Assembly (NCBI RefSeq): GCF_924101635.2 | Contig: NZ_CAKMAA020000002.1 | Span: 1 to 45,311, forward strand | Reading direction: 5' to 3' | Length of the DNA stretch: 45,311 nt | Source: Candidatus Nitrotoga sp. HW29 | GTDB lineage: Bacteria > Pseudomonadota > Gammaproteobacteria > Burkholderiales > Gallionellaceae | Part shown: in pieces, positions 10,064 through 19,082 of the stretch | How positions within the stretch are numbered: the first letter of the stretch is position 1 | Layout of the letters: every line of letters begins with the position of its first letter | The notes under the pieces: model-generated | What the model was told of the DNA's origin: nothing | The model's database searches: none | What the model saw: only the letters and a program-made list of their open reading frames with translations | Translations under genes and position numbers: made by a program

Positions 10064-10495
10064 TGATTGTCATCCGACAGTAATAAAAAGCAGATTATCA
10101 TATTGATATTATTACAGTAACCAAGTATTAATATTCAGCTGAATATCGTGTTGTAAGCTATTGCCGCAGGTAAAAATAAGCAATTTACCTATTCATTTAT
10201 GTTAGATGGCGCACTAACATCTTTTTTCATTGTCAAACTCAAATCGCATGCTATCTGATCTCTTAAGAGATGTGCTTAATGTATTGTTTATATTTGTAAT
10301 ATATTTATAAATCGCTCATTTCAGCTCGTTAAAAAGGCATTCACATAAATTTCGATCCTTGATAAGTTCAGGTCTCCTTTACATGATTATGTTAGTACAA
10401 AGGGGTTTAAGTTTTCTGAAAATTATTACCAACTATCTGTATGGTTTGGTAGATATGGCGTGGAGTTGGGATAATGAACCACAGAGGAGGTTATC
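10064..10495 (+). other. 432-base intergenic region with short palindromes and a weak terminator-like hairpin
   Basis: No gene is seen. The AT-rich stretch holds a perfect 16-base palindrome ATATTCAGCTGAATAT (10131-10146). A 7-bp hairpin (10199-10205 with 10214-10220) is followed by six T residues (10222-10227), a plausible but weak terminator for the two-component operon. A 14-base palindrome ATCTCTTAAGAGAT lies at 10258-10271. The palindromes could be regulator binding sites for the downstream operon, but this is only inference. Confidence 0.4.
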
Positions 10496-10999
10496 ATGAG
10501 TAATGCAACCATTCCTACCGGTTTTAATAACAAACGTAGCGAACATATGCTGCAAGAATATGAGCACGACGCCTACAAATTAAAGGGCAAATTGCAAGAT
10601 CCAACTGTTTGTCCACAATGTAACGCGGTATTTCACGAAGGGCGTTGGCAGTGGCAACAAGTCCCGACAGAAGCACACCGGGAAACGTGTCCTGCCTGCC
10701 ATCGTATACAGGACCACTATCCTGCAGGTTTCCTTACTTTGCAGGGTGAATTTTTTGCCACCCATGGCGAGGAAATTATGAATCTCATCCATAACGTGGA
10801 AAAACATGAACGAACAGAACATCCGCTCAAGCGCATTATGGCAGTGGAAGATAAAAAAGATGGTGGTATTTTGATAACTACAACTGATTTACATCTTGCG
10901 CGTGGTATAGGTGAAGCTTTGCACCATGCCTATCAGGGGGAACTGAAGTTTCACTATAATAAAGAGGAGAATTTGTTACGCGTGAGTTGGACTCACTAA
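10496..10999 (+). CDS. BCAM0308-type zinc-ribbon protein
   Basis: The 167-residue soluble protein has two CPxC knuckles, CPQCNAVFHEGRW (about residue 39) and CPACHRIQDHYPAG (about residue 61). This is a treble-clef or zinc-ribbon layout like that of the NMD3-related region in BCAM0308-family proteins. The C-terminal half (ILITTTDLHLARGIGEALHHAYQGEL) resembles an alpha/beta RNA-binding-like fold; no function is established. A near-perfect Shine-Dalgarno AGAGGAGG sits just before the ATG, predicting strong translation. The degP-like gene starts 11 bases after its stop, so both are probably one operon, perhaps a stress response. Family assignment is from memory of the motif pattern. Confidence 0.75.
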   Translation: MSNATIPTGFNNKRSEHMLQEYEHDAYKLKGKLQDPTVCPQCNAVFHEGRWQWQQVPTEAHRETCPACHRIQDHYPAGFLTLQGEFFATHGEEIMNLIHNVEKHERTEHPLKRIMAVEDKKDGGILITTTDLHLARGIGEALHHAYQGELKFHYNKEENLLRVSWTH

Positions 11000-11009
11000 C
11001 GGAAAATTT

Positions 11010-12461
11010 ATGATGCACACTATGAAAAAACCTGTATTCACTGTCGTTTTATTGATCTCTTTGTTTGTATTAAATGGCTGTGGAAAAAAACAACAAGCCT
11101 CTCCTCCCGCAGTTACCAGCAGTGCCGTGAGTGCTGCATCGGCAGTTGTTGCGCTCCCAAATTTTACCGTTTTGGTCAAGAAAGAAGGACCAGCCGTTGT
11201 CAACATTAGCACTACACAGAAGATTCGCAAAGAGCATATTCCGTTCCCTGCTTTTCCTGGTACCAAGCAAGATGATCCATTCTATGAGTTCTTTCGTCGA
11301 TTTGCGCCTGGCGAGAGGCTCCCGCATGAATTTCGCAGTCAATCGCTTGGTTCCGGTTTCATTATTAGCCAGGACGGCTATATTCTTACCAATGCTCATG
11401 TTATCGATAATGCGGATGCGGTAACGGTGCGACTGACTGATAAACGAGAGTTCAAGGCAAAAGTAGTCGGTGCCGACAAACGCAGCGATATCGCGCTATT
11501 GAAAATTTCAGCCGAAGATCTTCCTGTTGCGAGTATTGGTGACACCTCAAAGCTTGAAGTTGGTGAATGGGTCGTGGCAATTGGATCGCCGTTTGGCTTC
11601 ACCAACTCGGTTTCTCAGGGTATTGTAAGTGCCATGGGACGTAGCTTGCCCGGCGAAAATACCACGCCATTTATTCAGACTGATGTTCCAATTAACCCGG
11701 GAAACTCTGGAGGACCGCTGTTCAATTTAAAGGGTGAGGTCATCGGTATCAATTCCCAGATTTATAGCCGTAGCGGAGGCTATATGGGTTTATCCTTTGC
11801 GATCCCGATTGACCTCGCAATTAAGGTAAAGAACGAACTGTTGAAGCATGGTACTGTCAAGCGTGGCTGGCTTGGTGTGACGATTCAAAACGTAAGTCCT
11901 GAACATGCCAGATCGTTTGGCCTGAAAAAGGCAGGTGGAGTGCTGATTACTGCGGTAGGAAAGGATACACCGGCAGCACGGGCTGGCTTTGAAATCGGGG
12001 ATATTATCTTGAAGTTTAATGGTAAAGAATTGGCAGATGCAGATGATTTGGCGCGCACGGTTGCCGATGCTGCGCCCGGATCAAATGCACGATTCAGTGT
12101 ATGGCGCCGTGGGGCAGAAAAGGAAGTGACTGTCACCCTTGGGGACACGGAAAGTGACCTTAAAACACCCGAATCGAGGTCGATGGACAAAGAAATAGCA
12201 CCGGACAAAACTGGATTGACGATGCGTGAGTTAAATCCTGATGAGCGGCAGATGCTGCACACAGAGGGTTATGTAGTCGTTGATGCAGTTGACGGTATTG
12301 CGGCAGAGTCAGGCATTCAGCCAAGGGACATTATTATCGCCATTAATAGCCAACGCATCTCCAGCATTAAGCAGTTTCGTACTGTGATGGCGGAAGTGGG
12401 CATGCGTGCTGCTTTGCTTGTGCAGCGTAACGGCAGTATGACTTTTATTCCATTGAAATAA
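11010..12461 (+). CDS. Do-family periplasmic serine endoprotease (DegP/DegQ/MucD-like), predicted lipoprotein
   Basis: The 483-aa protein carries a trypsin-like domain with catalytic H130 (TNAHVID), D160 (RSDIALLK) and S233 (NPGNSGGPLF). Two PDZ domains follow (about 280-370 and 390-480). The N-terminus has a hydrophobic segment ending in LFVLNGC, a lipobox, so the enzyme is probably membrane-anchored rather than free in the periplasm; this is less usual for the family. It should degrade or refold misfolded envelope proteins. The second PDZ domain is shorter but recognisable (DAVDGIAAESGIQPRDIIIAI). Starts at 11010, 11013 or 11022 all keep the signal sequence. Confidence 0.93.
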   Translation: MMHTMKKPVFTVVLLISLFVLNGCGKKQQASPPAVTSSAVSAASAVVALPNFTVLVKKEGPAVVNISTTQKIRKEHIPFPAFPGTKQDDPFYEFFRRFAPGERLPHEFRSQSLGSGFIISQDGYILTNAHVIDNADAVTVRLTDKREFKAKVVGADKRSDIALLKISAEDLPVASIGDTSKLEVGEWVVAIGSPFGFTNSVSQGIVSAMGRSLPGENTTPFIQTDVPINPGNSGGPLFNLKGEVIGINSQIYSRSGGYMGLSFAIPIDLAIKVKNELLKHGTVKRGWLGVTIQNVSPEHARSFGLKKAGGVLITAVGKDTPAARAGFEIGDIILKFNGKELADADDLARTVADAAPGSNARFSVWRRGAEKEVTVTLGDTESDLKTPESRSMDKEIAPDKTGLTMRELNPDERQMLHTEGYVVVDAVDGIAAESGIQPRDIIIAINSQRISSIKQFRTVMAEVGMRAALLVQRNGSMTFIPLK

Positions 12462-12681
12462 ATAATCAATAGTGGAGAAGTTATTTGGATTTTGTGTAAA
12501 TAGAATAGGTGCTGAGTGGATGACTACGAGAAATTTATCAGCTGATAGATGTCATCGATTTAAGGAGGTAAGCCGCTCTGTAGTGGCCGCAAAGTTCAAA
12601 CTGCGTGTTCGATTGAAAATGGACGGCCACGGGAAAATAAATGCAAATCGGCTTACGCAAGGCCAATTTGCAAATTTACGC

Positions 12682-13212
12682 TCATTTGGACATATTTATG
12701 ATACCTTCAACGAACCCTAATCCCGTAACGATATTAGACGTCCCGTCTGCAGTGCCCGATCCGCTTACTCCCTTGAAGCGACCCGTTCCTCCGGTAATTT
12801 GGAGGGTGAAATTTTCATATTTATAGATTGGTAGCGTATCGGTCGGAACAAAGGTAACAGAATAATTAGCCATGATATTGTTGCCATTACCAGCAGTAAG
12901 CGTCACATTTCCTTTGGCACTAAAATGAGTAGCATCCACCGGCGTAATGCAATCGTCGGCTGTCAGAGTAAGGACACCTAAACTTTCGCTTTTTCCGTTG
13001 GCAGTAATTGAGCCAGTCCCCATGCCAGTAATATTGCCACCGAAATAAGAAGGAGCACATTCCGCTTTTGGGCCTGTTACTTCGTACGTTCCCAAGGCAA
13101 ACTCTATCGTTACTGGTTTTTCATTAGCACCAGCAAGTACACTTGAAGGAGAAATAATTGCAGTAAATAGTAACGCAAACGCTTGTAATTTAATAAAATT
13201 TTTGATAGTCAT
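12682..13212 (-). CDS. Small exported beta-rich protein of unknown function
   Basis: The 176-aa product begins with a signal peptide (MTIKNFIKLQAFALLF to a likely cleavage at VLAGA, about residue 27). The mature part is rich in Gly, Thr and Val, with a late FTLQITGGTGRFKGVSGSG. That GGTGRFxGxxGSG segment is seen in allene-oxide-cyclase-barrel-like and other small secreted barrel proteins. Two cysteines (C57, C87 approximately) could form a disulfide. It is a single gene convergent with the protease gene; the 220 bases between them hold nothing clear. The function is not known. Confidence 0.6.
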   Translation of the reverse strand: MTIKNFIKLQAFALLFTAIISPSSVLAGANEKPVTIEFALGTYEVTGPKAECAPSYFGGNITGMGTGSITANGKSESLGVLTLTADDCITPVDATHFSAKGNVTLTAGNGNNIMANYSVTFVPTDTLPIYKYENFTLQITGGTGRFKGVSGSGTADGTSNIVTGLGFVEGIINMSK

Positions 13213-13441
13213 GGATATTCCTTTATTTTATTGCTGATCAGTAGGCTATTGAGTCGCTTGAGAAGAATCCTGTATTTAAATCGGTGGATCATTGATTAAC
13301 GATCAGGTCTTCATGGAAGGGATTTATATCATATGGCGGTGATCCTTTAATAGATTGAGGTTTAGCAGGAGCTCGTAGATACGGTACACTGAATCACCAA
13401 CATTTCTATACGGTATCGAACTTTATGAAGAAGGTTAAGCA

Positions 13442-13963
13442 TCAACATGCTATTGCCTTCCATGCCCTTAATTTCTCATCAAAGGAAGTTGCAGCATTCG
13501 CCGGGCTTGTTGAAGGCAGACGAATATATTCGATACTTGAGGCATTTTGAAGAAATGGTTGTACAAGTTTCATATATAGACTTTCCGCTTTAGCCCCGTT
13601 AAAACATACTCTATGAATGTACGGGTGCTTTTTAAAAAAGCTGGCAAAATCGTTTAGCATAATCGTGTCATGGTCTATATCAGAATCAAGACTGCTCTTT
13701 CGCCGGCATGACTTCAAAACATCCCAGAGCGCAATTCTTGCCGCAACAATTGACGATGTTCTGTCTTCATAAGAGTCTACGGCTTTGACGCCAAGAATTT
13801 CGCTAATAATTTTCCAGAATACGTTCCGAGGATGTGCATAATACTGCTGTGCTTGCAAAGAGGCTTTACCTGGCATTGTGCCAAGAATCAGGATGCTTGA
13901 ATTATCTCTCTCGATTGGCGGGAAGCTATAAATGTGAGATATCGGAGGGTCTTCAATAATCAT
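13442..13963 (-). CDS. Hypoxanthine (deoxyinosine)-DNA glycosylase, UDG superfamily
   Basis: The 173-residue protein matches the HDG branch (family 6) of the uracil-DNA-glycosylase superfamily, which removes hypoxanthine arising from deaminated adenine. The motif 1 region is clear: ILILGTMPGKASLQAQQYY followed by AHPRNVFWKI. The later IEYIRLPSTSPAN corresponds to motif 2 (LPSTSPAN). The expected length is about 160-175 aa, so it is complete. It is a lone gene on the minus strand and acts in cytoplasmic base-excision repair. Confidence 0.88.
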   Translation of the reverse strand: MIIEDPPISHIYSFPPIERDNSSILILGTMPGKASLQAQQYYAHPRNVFWKIISEILGVKAVDSYEDRTSSIVAARIALWDVLKSCRRKSSLDSDIDHDTIMLNDFASFFKKHPYIHRVCFNGAKAESLYMKLVQPFLQNASSIEYIRLPSTSPANAATSFDEKLRAWKAIAC

Positions 13964-14065
13964 TTGGATTGTTTGAAGCTTTCTTTCTTATCAGTAACAT
14001 GGAGTTTATGTTTTTAGGCGAGATTGCGCTAATCATAAACCGTTAATCTAAAATCTAAATTAGCT

Positions 14066-14087
14066 AAATTAGCTAATTTTTTAGCTA
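14066..14087. repeat. AT-rich palindrome upstream of the AIM24-like gene
   Basis: A perfect 14-base palindrome AAATTAGCTAATTT (14066-14079) is followed by TTTTAGCT, within a cluster of TTAGCT words at 14059-14087. It may act as a weak terminator for either side or as an operator for the 14214 operon. There is no independent support. Confidence 0.3.
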
Positions 14088-14213
14088 TGAAAGATAGTTT
14101 TAACGTTTTTTGGTTTCAATATTGAAAATATCATATAAACGAGTTTTATATACTTGATAAGCTATCAACGAAAATAACATGGCGTATAAATCAACAAACT
14201 TAAGGAGTATTAC

Positions 14214-15029
14214 ATGGCAATGGATGTGATTGATTATCAAATTTTCGGATCAGAAATGCAGTTCGTGGAGATCGAACTTGATCCTGAAGAATCCGCCGTA
14301 GGTGAAGCCAGTTCCATGATGTACATGGAAGATGGCATTGATATGGACACGATATTTGGTGATGGCTCGGCGCAACAATCCGGTATTTTTGGCAAGCTGC
14401 TGGGAGCAGGAAAACGTGTGCTTACCGGTGAATCCCTGTTCACCACTGTCTATACAAACAAAGGCTCCGGAAAAAAGAAAGTTGCGTTCGGCGCGCCCTA
14501 TCCGGGGAAACTGTTGCCGATGGATCTGTCCAAACTCGGTGGCTCTCTTATTTGTCAGAGAGACGCCTTTCTATGTGCTGCCAAAGGGGTTTCGTTGTCA
14601 ATCGCATTCCAGAAAAAACTGGGTACGGGGTTTTTTGGCGGCGAAGGCTTCATCATGCAAAAACTGGAAGGTGATGGTTTGGCATTCATTCACGCCGGAG
14701 GCACCATGATGAAGCGCGATTTGGCACCGGGTGAAACGCTACGTGTTGATACCGGTTGCCTGGTGGCAATGCAACCCACAGTAGACTACGACATTCAATA
14801 TGTGGGGAAAATCAAGACCGCATTATTTGGCGGTGAGGGTTTGTTTTTCGCTGTATTACGTGGGCCAGGCACGGTGATCATCCAGTCCTTACCCTTCAAT
14901 CGGCTGGCCTCGCGTATTTTTGCCGCAGCACCAAAAAGTAGCGGTGTAGCTAGCACATTGGGTTTAGGGAGTGGGGGGGGACGCGAGGAAGGCGGTATCT
15001 TGGGCGGTATATTTGGTGGGGATGACTAA
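14214..15029 (+). CDS. AIM24 / TIGR00266-family protein
   Basis: The 271-aa protein shows the AIM24 beta-barrel pattern. [17 protein letters not shown] near the N-terminus is followed by [37 protein letters not shown] and [15 protein letters not shown]. Late in the protein are [20 protein letters not shown] and a Gly/Ser-rich tail ([19 protein letters not shown]). Family members are cytosolic or membrane-associated and of unknown biochemical role; the yeast namesake is mitochondrial. The gene is followed after 28 bases by an M48 protease, suggesting a functional pair. The Gly-rich tail could be a flexible linker or an insertion tail. Confidence 0.88.
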   Translation: MAMDVIDYQIFGSEMQFVEIELDPEESAVGEASSMMYMEDGIDMDTIFGDGSAQQSGIFGKLLGAGKRVLTGESLFTTVYTNKGSGKKKVAFGAPYPGKLLPMDLSKLGGSLICQRDAFLCAAKGVSLSIAFQKKLGTGFFGGEGFIMQKLEGDGLAFIHAGGTMMKRDLAPGETLRVDTGCLVAMQPTVDYDIQYVGKIKTALFGGEGLFFAVLRGPGTVIIQSLPFNRLASRIFAAAPKSSGVASTLGLGSGGGREEGGILGGIFGGDD

Positions 15030-15057
15030 GCGGTAAGTTTAACGATCGCAATTCGAC

Positions 15058-16200
15058 ATGGCTGAACTTAATAAAATCATAGGGCTTGCCTGGGGGCCAG
15101 GGTTTCAGCGTACCGGCAGCCCGGCTGAAGTCTCGATATCGAACGATGGACTGCGATTGACCACACAGAATGACTACGACGAAGCGCCTGCTTGGCGCGA
15201 TATGTCTGTGCGTAAGGGAGGATTCAATGACAGTCAAATGATGATCGAATGGCGAGGGCGTGCTGGGGATTATATGCTGACAGTATCAGACATATCATCG
15301 GTAGCCACGCTTAAAGCACAACTTAAGATTGCCACTCAAAATAAAGAAAACATCAAAACAGCCGGAGTCAAAATACAGGATAGAGCGACTCGCGTTTGGT
15401 CAAATGCATTTATCTGGGGTACATTTTTATTGCCGATGTTGGTGCTCATTGCGATTGTATGGGAGCACGAGAGACTTGCTGCATGGGCCATTTCGCATGT
15501 GACCGTGGCACAGGAACGCAAATGGGGTGAGCAAATATTCTCGCTCACCAAGCAGCACTTGGCGCTGGTCGAAGGTTCGGGCGCCACCATGGTACGAGAG
15601 ATAGGTGCTCGGTTAGCGCAAGGCTCGGCATATCAATATGAATTTTATGTAGCCGATGATGCGTCCGTTAACGCTTTTGCGATGCCGGGAGGTTTCATCG
15701 TAATAAATACCGGGTTACTGGCACTTGCCGATAATGCTGAGCAGGTAGCGGGGGTTATTGCCCATGAAATTCAGCACGTGGAAAAACGCCACAGTCTGAA
15801 TGGCATGGTGAAATCAGCAGGTCTGATGGTAACTGCCAGCTTGGTGTTTGGCGATCTCAGCGGCGTAGCTTCACTGGGCTCTGCTTTGATCGAGTATAAA
15901 TTTTCACGTCAACATGAAGCAGAAGCCGATATTGAAGGTCTTAAAGCCTTGGTGGTTTCTGGTATTTCACCTATCGGAATGCGGGATTTTTTTCAAAAAA
16001 TGAGTGAAAAAGAGACCCGTCATCCGGACTGGTTCTCGTCCCATCCTGCAAGCAACGACCGTTTCATGTCGCTTGATGCAGCCATTAAGGCACTACCGCC
16101 CACAACTGTCGCGGCCAAGCCATTGCCTTATGATTACACGGCGATTAAAGCGGTACTCCCTGCACATAGTTCAACTCAGGTGAGAAAATTTGACAGATGA
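15058..16200 (+). CDS. M48-family metalloprotease with a central membrane segment
   Basis: The 380-residue protein has an N-terminal soluble part of about 115 residues and one hydrophobic segment (about 121-140, FIWGTFLLPMLVLIAIVW). An M48 zinc protease domain follows, with ligands H236 and H240 in HEIQHVEKRH, catalytic E237 and third ligand E287 in HEAEADIEG. The PGGFIVINTGLLALA segment before HExxH is typical of BepA/YcaL/Oma1-like enzymes. Its N-terminal part (SNDGLRLTT...WRDMSVRKGGF) is not a standard M48 portion and may sense or bind the AIM24-like partner encoded just upstream; this is inference. Confidence 0.9.
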   Translation: MAELNKIIGLAWGPGFQRTGSPAEVSISNDGLRLTTQNDYDEAPAWRDMSVRKGGFNDSQMMIEWRGRAGDYMLTVSDISSVATLKAQLKIATQNKENIKTAGVKIQDRATRVWSNAFIWGTFLLPMLVLIAIVWEHERLAAWAISHVTVAQERKWGEQIFSLTKQHLALVEGSGATMVREIGARLAQGSAYQYEFYVADDASVNAFAMPGGFIVINTGLLALADNAEQVAGVIAHEIQHVEKRHSLNGMVKSAGLMVTASLVFGDLSGVASLGSALIEYKFSRQHEAEADIEGLKALVVSGISPIGMRDFFQKMSEKETRHPDWFSSHPASNDRFMSLDAAIKALPPTTVAAKPLPYDYTAIKAVLPAHSSTQVRKFDR

Positions 16201-16247
16201 GTTCTTGTTTGTGGAGACATCATTTACAGAGTATCTTCAAGCAATAT

Positions 16248-17153
16248 TCAAGGAATGCGAATTTCTGTTTTGTCAGCTAGATCGGCTGCCGTTTGCATGG
16301 GCTGATCTTTGTGCGATCCGAACGTATAAGAGTAGATTCGCGTAAATTCTGCGCCCATCAAAAAAATTTGAGCCGAGTAATATATCCATACCAATAAAAC
16401 TACAAGTGAACCTGCCGCGCCAAATCCTGAAGCAACGCCACTTCTGCCTATATAAAAACCGATCAGGAATTTGCCGATCGTAAACAAAAACGCGGTCACT
16501 ACTGCACCAATCCATACATCGCGCCAATCAATCTTCATGCGTGGCATTAACTTGTAGATCATGGCGAATGCAAGGGTAATTATCAAAAAGCTCAGTGTTA
16601 TATCGACTATATTTGCGAGAAGCCTGAATCCGCCAAATACAGGTTCCCACCATTTCCCCAGTACTGCCAACGCAGCACTGAATATAAGTGAAACAATCAA
16701 TAAAAAACCTATTCCCAGGATCATTCCAAAAGAAAGCACTCGTGTGCGGATTAATCCAAATATCCCCGCATCTTCGGTTCTTTTTGGCGCACGCCATATT
16801 CTATCCAGGTTGTCTTGTAGCTCAGCAAATACTGTTGTTGCACCAACAAGGAGCAAAATGATGCCGACAATAGCGGCAGTTGCACTTTCTGCTGGTTTAC
16901 TCACGCTTTCGAGCAAACCTTGCACTACCAGCGCCCCGGTTTTTCCCATTAAGCCTTGTAGCTGGGTAAAAATTTCTCCCCTTGCCACATCAACGCCAAA
17001 AATAAGCCCCGCTACAGATATAACAATTAATAAAAGCGGAGCAATCGAAAACACGGTGTAATAGGCAAGTGCTGCTCCCATGCTGGGTGCATTGTCGTCA
17101 ATCCACGCTGTAAAAGTGGCTTTGATCAGATTCAAGATTTGTTTGATATTCAT
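16248..17153 (-). CDS. YihY/BrkB-family inner-membrane protein
   Basis: The 301-residue protein starts with the YihY signature WIDDNAPSMGAALAYYTVFSIAPLLLI. It has about six membrane segments, with the FAELQDNLDRIW region and the late GAAGSLVVLLVWIYYSAQIFL. The family was once called ribonuclease BN by mistake; its transport or structural role is not settled. Length and topology fit the short YihY form. It is a single gene, convergent with the M48 gene (48 bases between the ends). Confidence 0.92.
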   Translation of the reverse strand: MNIKQILNLIKATFTAWIDDNAPSMGAALAYYTVFSIAPLLLIVISVAGLIFGVDVARGEIFTQLQGLMGKTGALVVQGLLESVSKPAESATAAIVGIILLLVGATTVFAELQDNLDRIWRAPKRTEDAGIFGLIRTRVLSFGMILGIGFLLIVSLIFSAALAVLGKWWEPVFGGFRLLANIVDITLSFLIITLAFAMIYKLMPRMKIDWRDVWIGAVVTAFLFTIGKFLIGFYIGRSGVASGFGAAGSLVVLLVWIYYSAQIFLMGAEFTRIYSYTFGSHKDQPMQTAADLADKTEIRIP

Positions 17154-17343
17154 TGGATTGCTTTTAATTGTTACGTCCAGTTAGATAGCTGATTTTTATC
17201 TTACGCATGCCCTATTTTGCCCGTCACTTCCACCGATCATGTTCAATTTTCATCTGGTCTGTTAGACCAGTCAACGTTGTTATGGTGCTATGCGTTTTTG
17301 ATCGAAGGGCGACACCGTCGTTCATTTTTGCAAGAGGGCTATA

Positions 17344-17649
17344 ATGAAAAAATTGCTATTGACGTTTATTTTACTAATTATTTCTACCAGCATTGCCATG
17401 GCTACTGTGAACTTGAATACGGCCACAAAAGAGGATTTAGATGGAGTGAAGGGTATCGGCCCTGTGAAAGCCCAATCGATCATTGATTACCGCAAAAAAA
17501 ATGGTTCATTCAAGAGCGTGGATGAATTAGAAAATGTTAAAGGTTTTGGTAGCAAATCGATAAAAAAGCTACGTTCCGAGTTGACAGTGGACGGCACTTC
17601 TTCCGCCAAACCTGCGGCGGTTAAAGCAGCTGATAAAAAAACAAAGTGA
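17344..17649 (+). CDS. Exported ComEA-like helix-hairpin-helix DNA-binding protein
   Basis: The 101-aa product has a signal peptide (MKKLLLTFILLIISTSIAMA) and a tandem helix-hairpin-helix domain, VNLNTATKEDLDGVKGIGP then FKSVDELENVKGFGSKSI. A short Lys/Ala-rich tail follows. ComEA proteins bind double-stranded DNA in the periplasm during natural transformation. The short form here lacks a membrane anchor after processing and is common in betaproteobacteria, where a competence role is not always shown. No other competence gene is near. Confidence 0.88.
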   Translation: MKKLLLTFILLIISTSIAMATVNLNTATKEDLDGVKGIGPVKAQSIIDYRKKNGSFKSVDELENVKGFGSKSIKKLRSELTVDGTSSAKPAAVKAADKKTK

Positions 17650-17803
17650 AAAATAGTTGATAGCTAAGGCTCTGTTTACGCCGGTAATGATGGTATCGGT
17701 AAATATTGGGCTGTTAAGTTGTCCCTCAATACAAGTTAGATAATACTGACCCAGAATACCTAAGACAATACAAGGTTTTTAGTTTTCGATGTGGCATAAA
17801 CAA

Positions 17804-17835
17804 TAACCCCGTCTGGCGTGAGCTTGACGGGGTTA
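17804..17835. terminator. Strong inverted repeat before cysM, terminator-like without a T tract
   Basis: TAACCCCGTC (17804-17813) pairs perfectly with GACGGGGTTA (17826-17835) around a 12-base loop. It ends 55 bases before the cysM start. There is no clean run of T after either arm, so it may terminate the ComEA-like transcript poorly or act in the cysM leader. Confidence 0.45.
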
Positions 17836-17890
17836 GTATTTGTACCTGTATGTAATGGTAAGATCATACCTTTGTTTCAGGAACATATAG

Positions 17891-18778
17891 ATGTACCACA
17901 CTATTGAACATTTTGTTGGCAACACGCCGCTGGTTCGGCTAAAACGTATTCCCGGCGTCACGAGCAATGTGCTGTTGGCCAAGCTGGAAGGCAACAATCC
18001 GGCGGGTTCGGTGAAAGATCGTCCGGCGCTGTCTATGATCATGCAGGCCGAAAAACGCGGTGACATTAAGCCCGGTGACACGCTAATAGAAGCGACCAGT
18101 GGCAATACCGGCATTGCGCTTGCGATGGTCGCGGCCATGCGAGGCTATAAGATGATATTGGTGATGCCTGAAAACCAGAGTATTGAACGTCGGCAAAGTA
18201 TGCGCGCATATGGCGCAGAATTGGTGCTGACCTCCAAAGAGGGCAGCATGGAATTGGCGCGTGATATGGCAGAGAAACTGCGTGACGAAGGACGCGGGGT
18301 CATCCTCGACCAATTCGCCAATGCGGACAATCCTCTGGCCCATTATCAGGGCACCGCACCGGAAATTTGGCGAGACACGCAGGGCGGTATTACCCATTTT
18401 ATTAGCAGTATGGGCACCACCGGTACAATCATGGGGTGTTCGCGTTTCTTTAAGGAAAAAAATCCCCGCATTCAAATCATCGGCGCACAACCGGAAGAGG
18501 GTGCGCAAATCCCCGGCATTCGCAAATGGCCTGAAGCGTACCTTCCGAAAATTTATAATACGCAGCGTGTAGATAAATTAGAGAACGTTGGTCAACAAGA
18601 GGCGGAAGAAATGACCCGTCGCCTGGCGAGCGAAGAAGGCATCTTCTGCGGCATCTCATCTGGCGGTGCGCTGGCAGTTGCACTACGCGTAGCGCAAACG
18701 GTGCAGAACGCAACCATCGTGTTTATTGTGTGTGATCGGGGAGATCGCTATTTGAGTACAGGTGTGTTTCCGGCGTGA
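17891..18778 (+). CDS. cysM: Cysteine synthase B (O-acetylserine sulfhydrylase B)
   Basis: CysM makes L-cysteine from O-acetyl-L-serine and sulfide or thiosulfate with pyridoxal phosphate. The PLP lysine is K42 in NPAGSVKDRPA. The phosphate-binding loop is EATSGNTGIALAM, and the substrate motif SSMGTTGTIMG is present. The 295-aa length and the NTPLVRLKRIPG start suit the CysM rather than the CysK branch. It acts in the cytoplasm. It is a single gene with the inverted repeat at 17804-17835 in its leader. Confidence 0.95.
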   Translation: MYHTIEHFVGNTPLVRLKRIPGVTSNVLLAKLEGNNPAGSVKDRPALSMIMQAEKRGDIKPGDTLIEATSGNTGIALAMVAAMRGYKMILVMPENQSIERRQSMRAYGAELVLTSKEGSMELARDMAEKLRDEGRGVILDQFANADNPLAHYQGTAPEIWRDTQGGITHFISSMGTTGTIMGCSRFFKEKNPRIQIIGAQPEEGAQIPGIRKWPEAYLPKIYNTQRVDKLENVGQQEAEEMTRRLASEEGIFCGISSGGALAVALRVAQTVQNATIVFIVCDRGDRYLSTGVFPA

Positions 18779-18810
18779 CGTGCTCGCTTCTGCAATTAAC
18801 CCCGATTATC

Positions 18811-18960
18811 CATTAGCAAAAAACTCCGTCATTCCCGCGCAGGCGGGAATCCAGTTGATTGAAAATTACCCAGCGAAGCAGGACAACATGGCTGCATTGT
18901 CCGCTACGCGGAATGTTTAATTGCTGGATTCCCGCCTGCGCGGGAATGACGAGGCTAATG
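18811..18960. repeat. MITE-like dispersed palindromic repeat (CGTCATTCCCGCG type)
   Basis: Two 28-base arms are perfect reverse complements: 18827-18854 and 18924-18951, both built on CATTCCCGCGCAGGCGGGAA. Each arm is itself partly palindromic (TTCCCGCG/GCGGGAA). Outside them CATTAGC (18811-18817) mirrors GCTAATG (18954-18960). The whole 150-base unit lies between cysM and the converging ABC-F gene. Repeats of this sequence type are scattered in many proteobacterial genomes and probably move by a transposase encoded elsewhere; here it may also end transcripts from both sides. Confidence 0.8.
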
Positions 18961-19082
18961 GATTCTTTTGTTTTAAAAACAGGGAACTCAACCCTACTCG
19001 AACAATATTGGGTAAGGTCTGGAATAATGACAACACTGCCCCGCAGAGTTTCTAATAGACACTCTGGGATTATGGGGCGGAG

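Noticed and set aside
12472-12826. Short plus-strand ORFs after the protease gene
   Set aside because: No ribosome site or family; one overlaps the secreted-protein gene in antisense and looks like a shadow.
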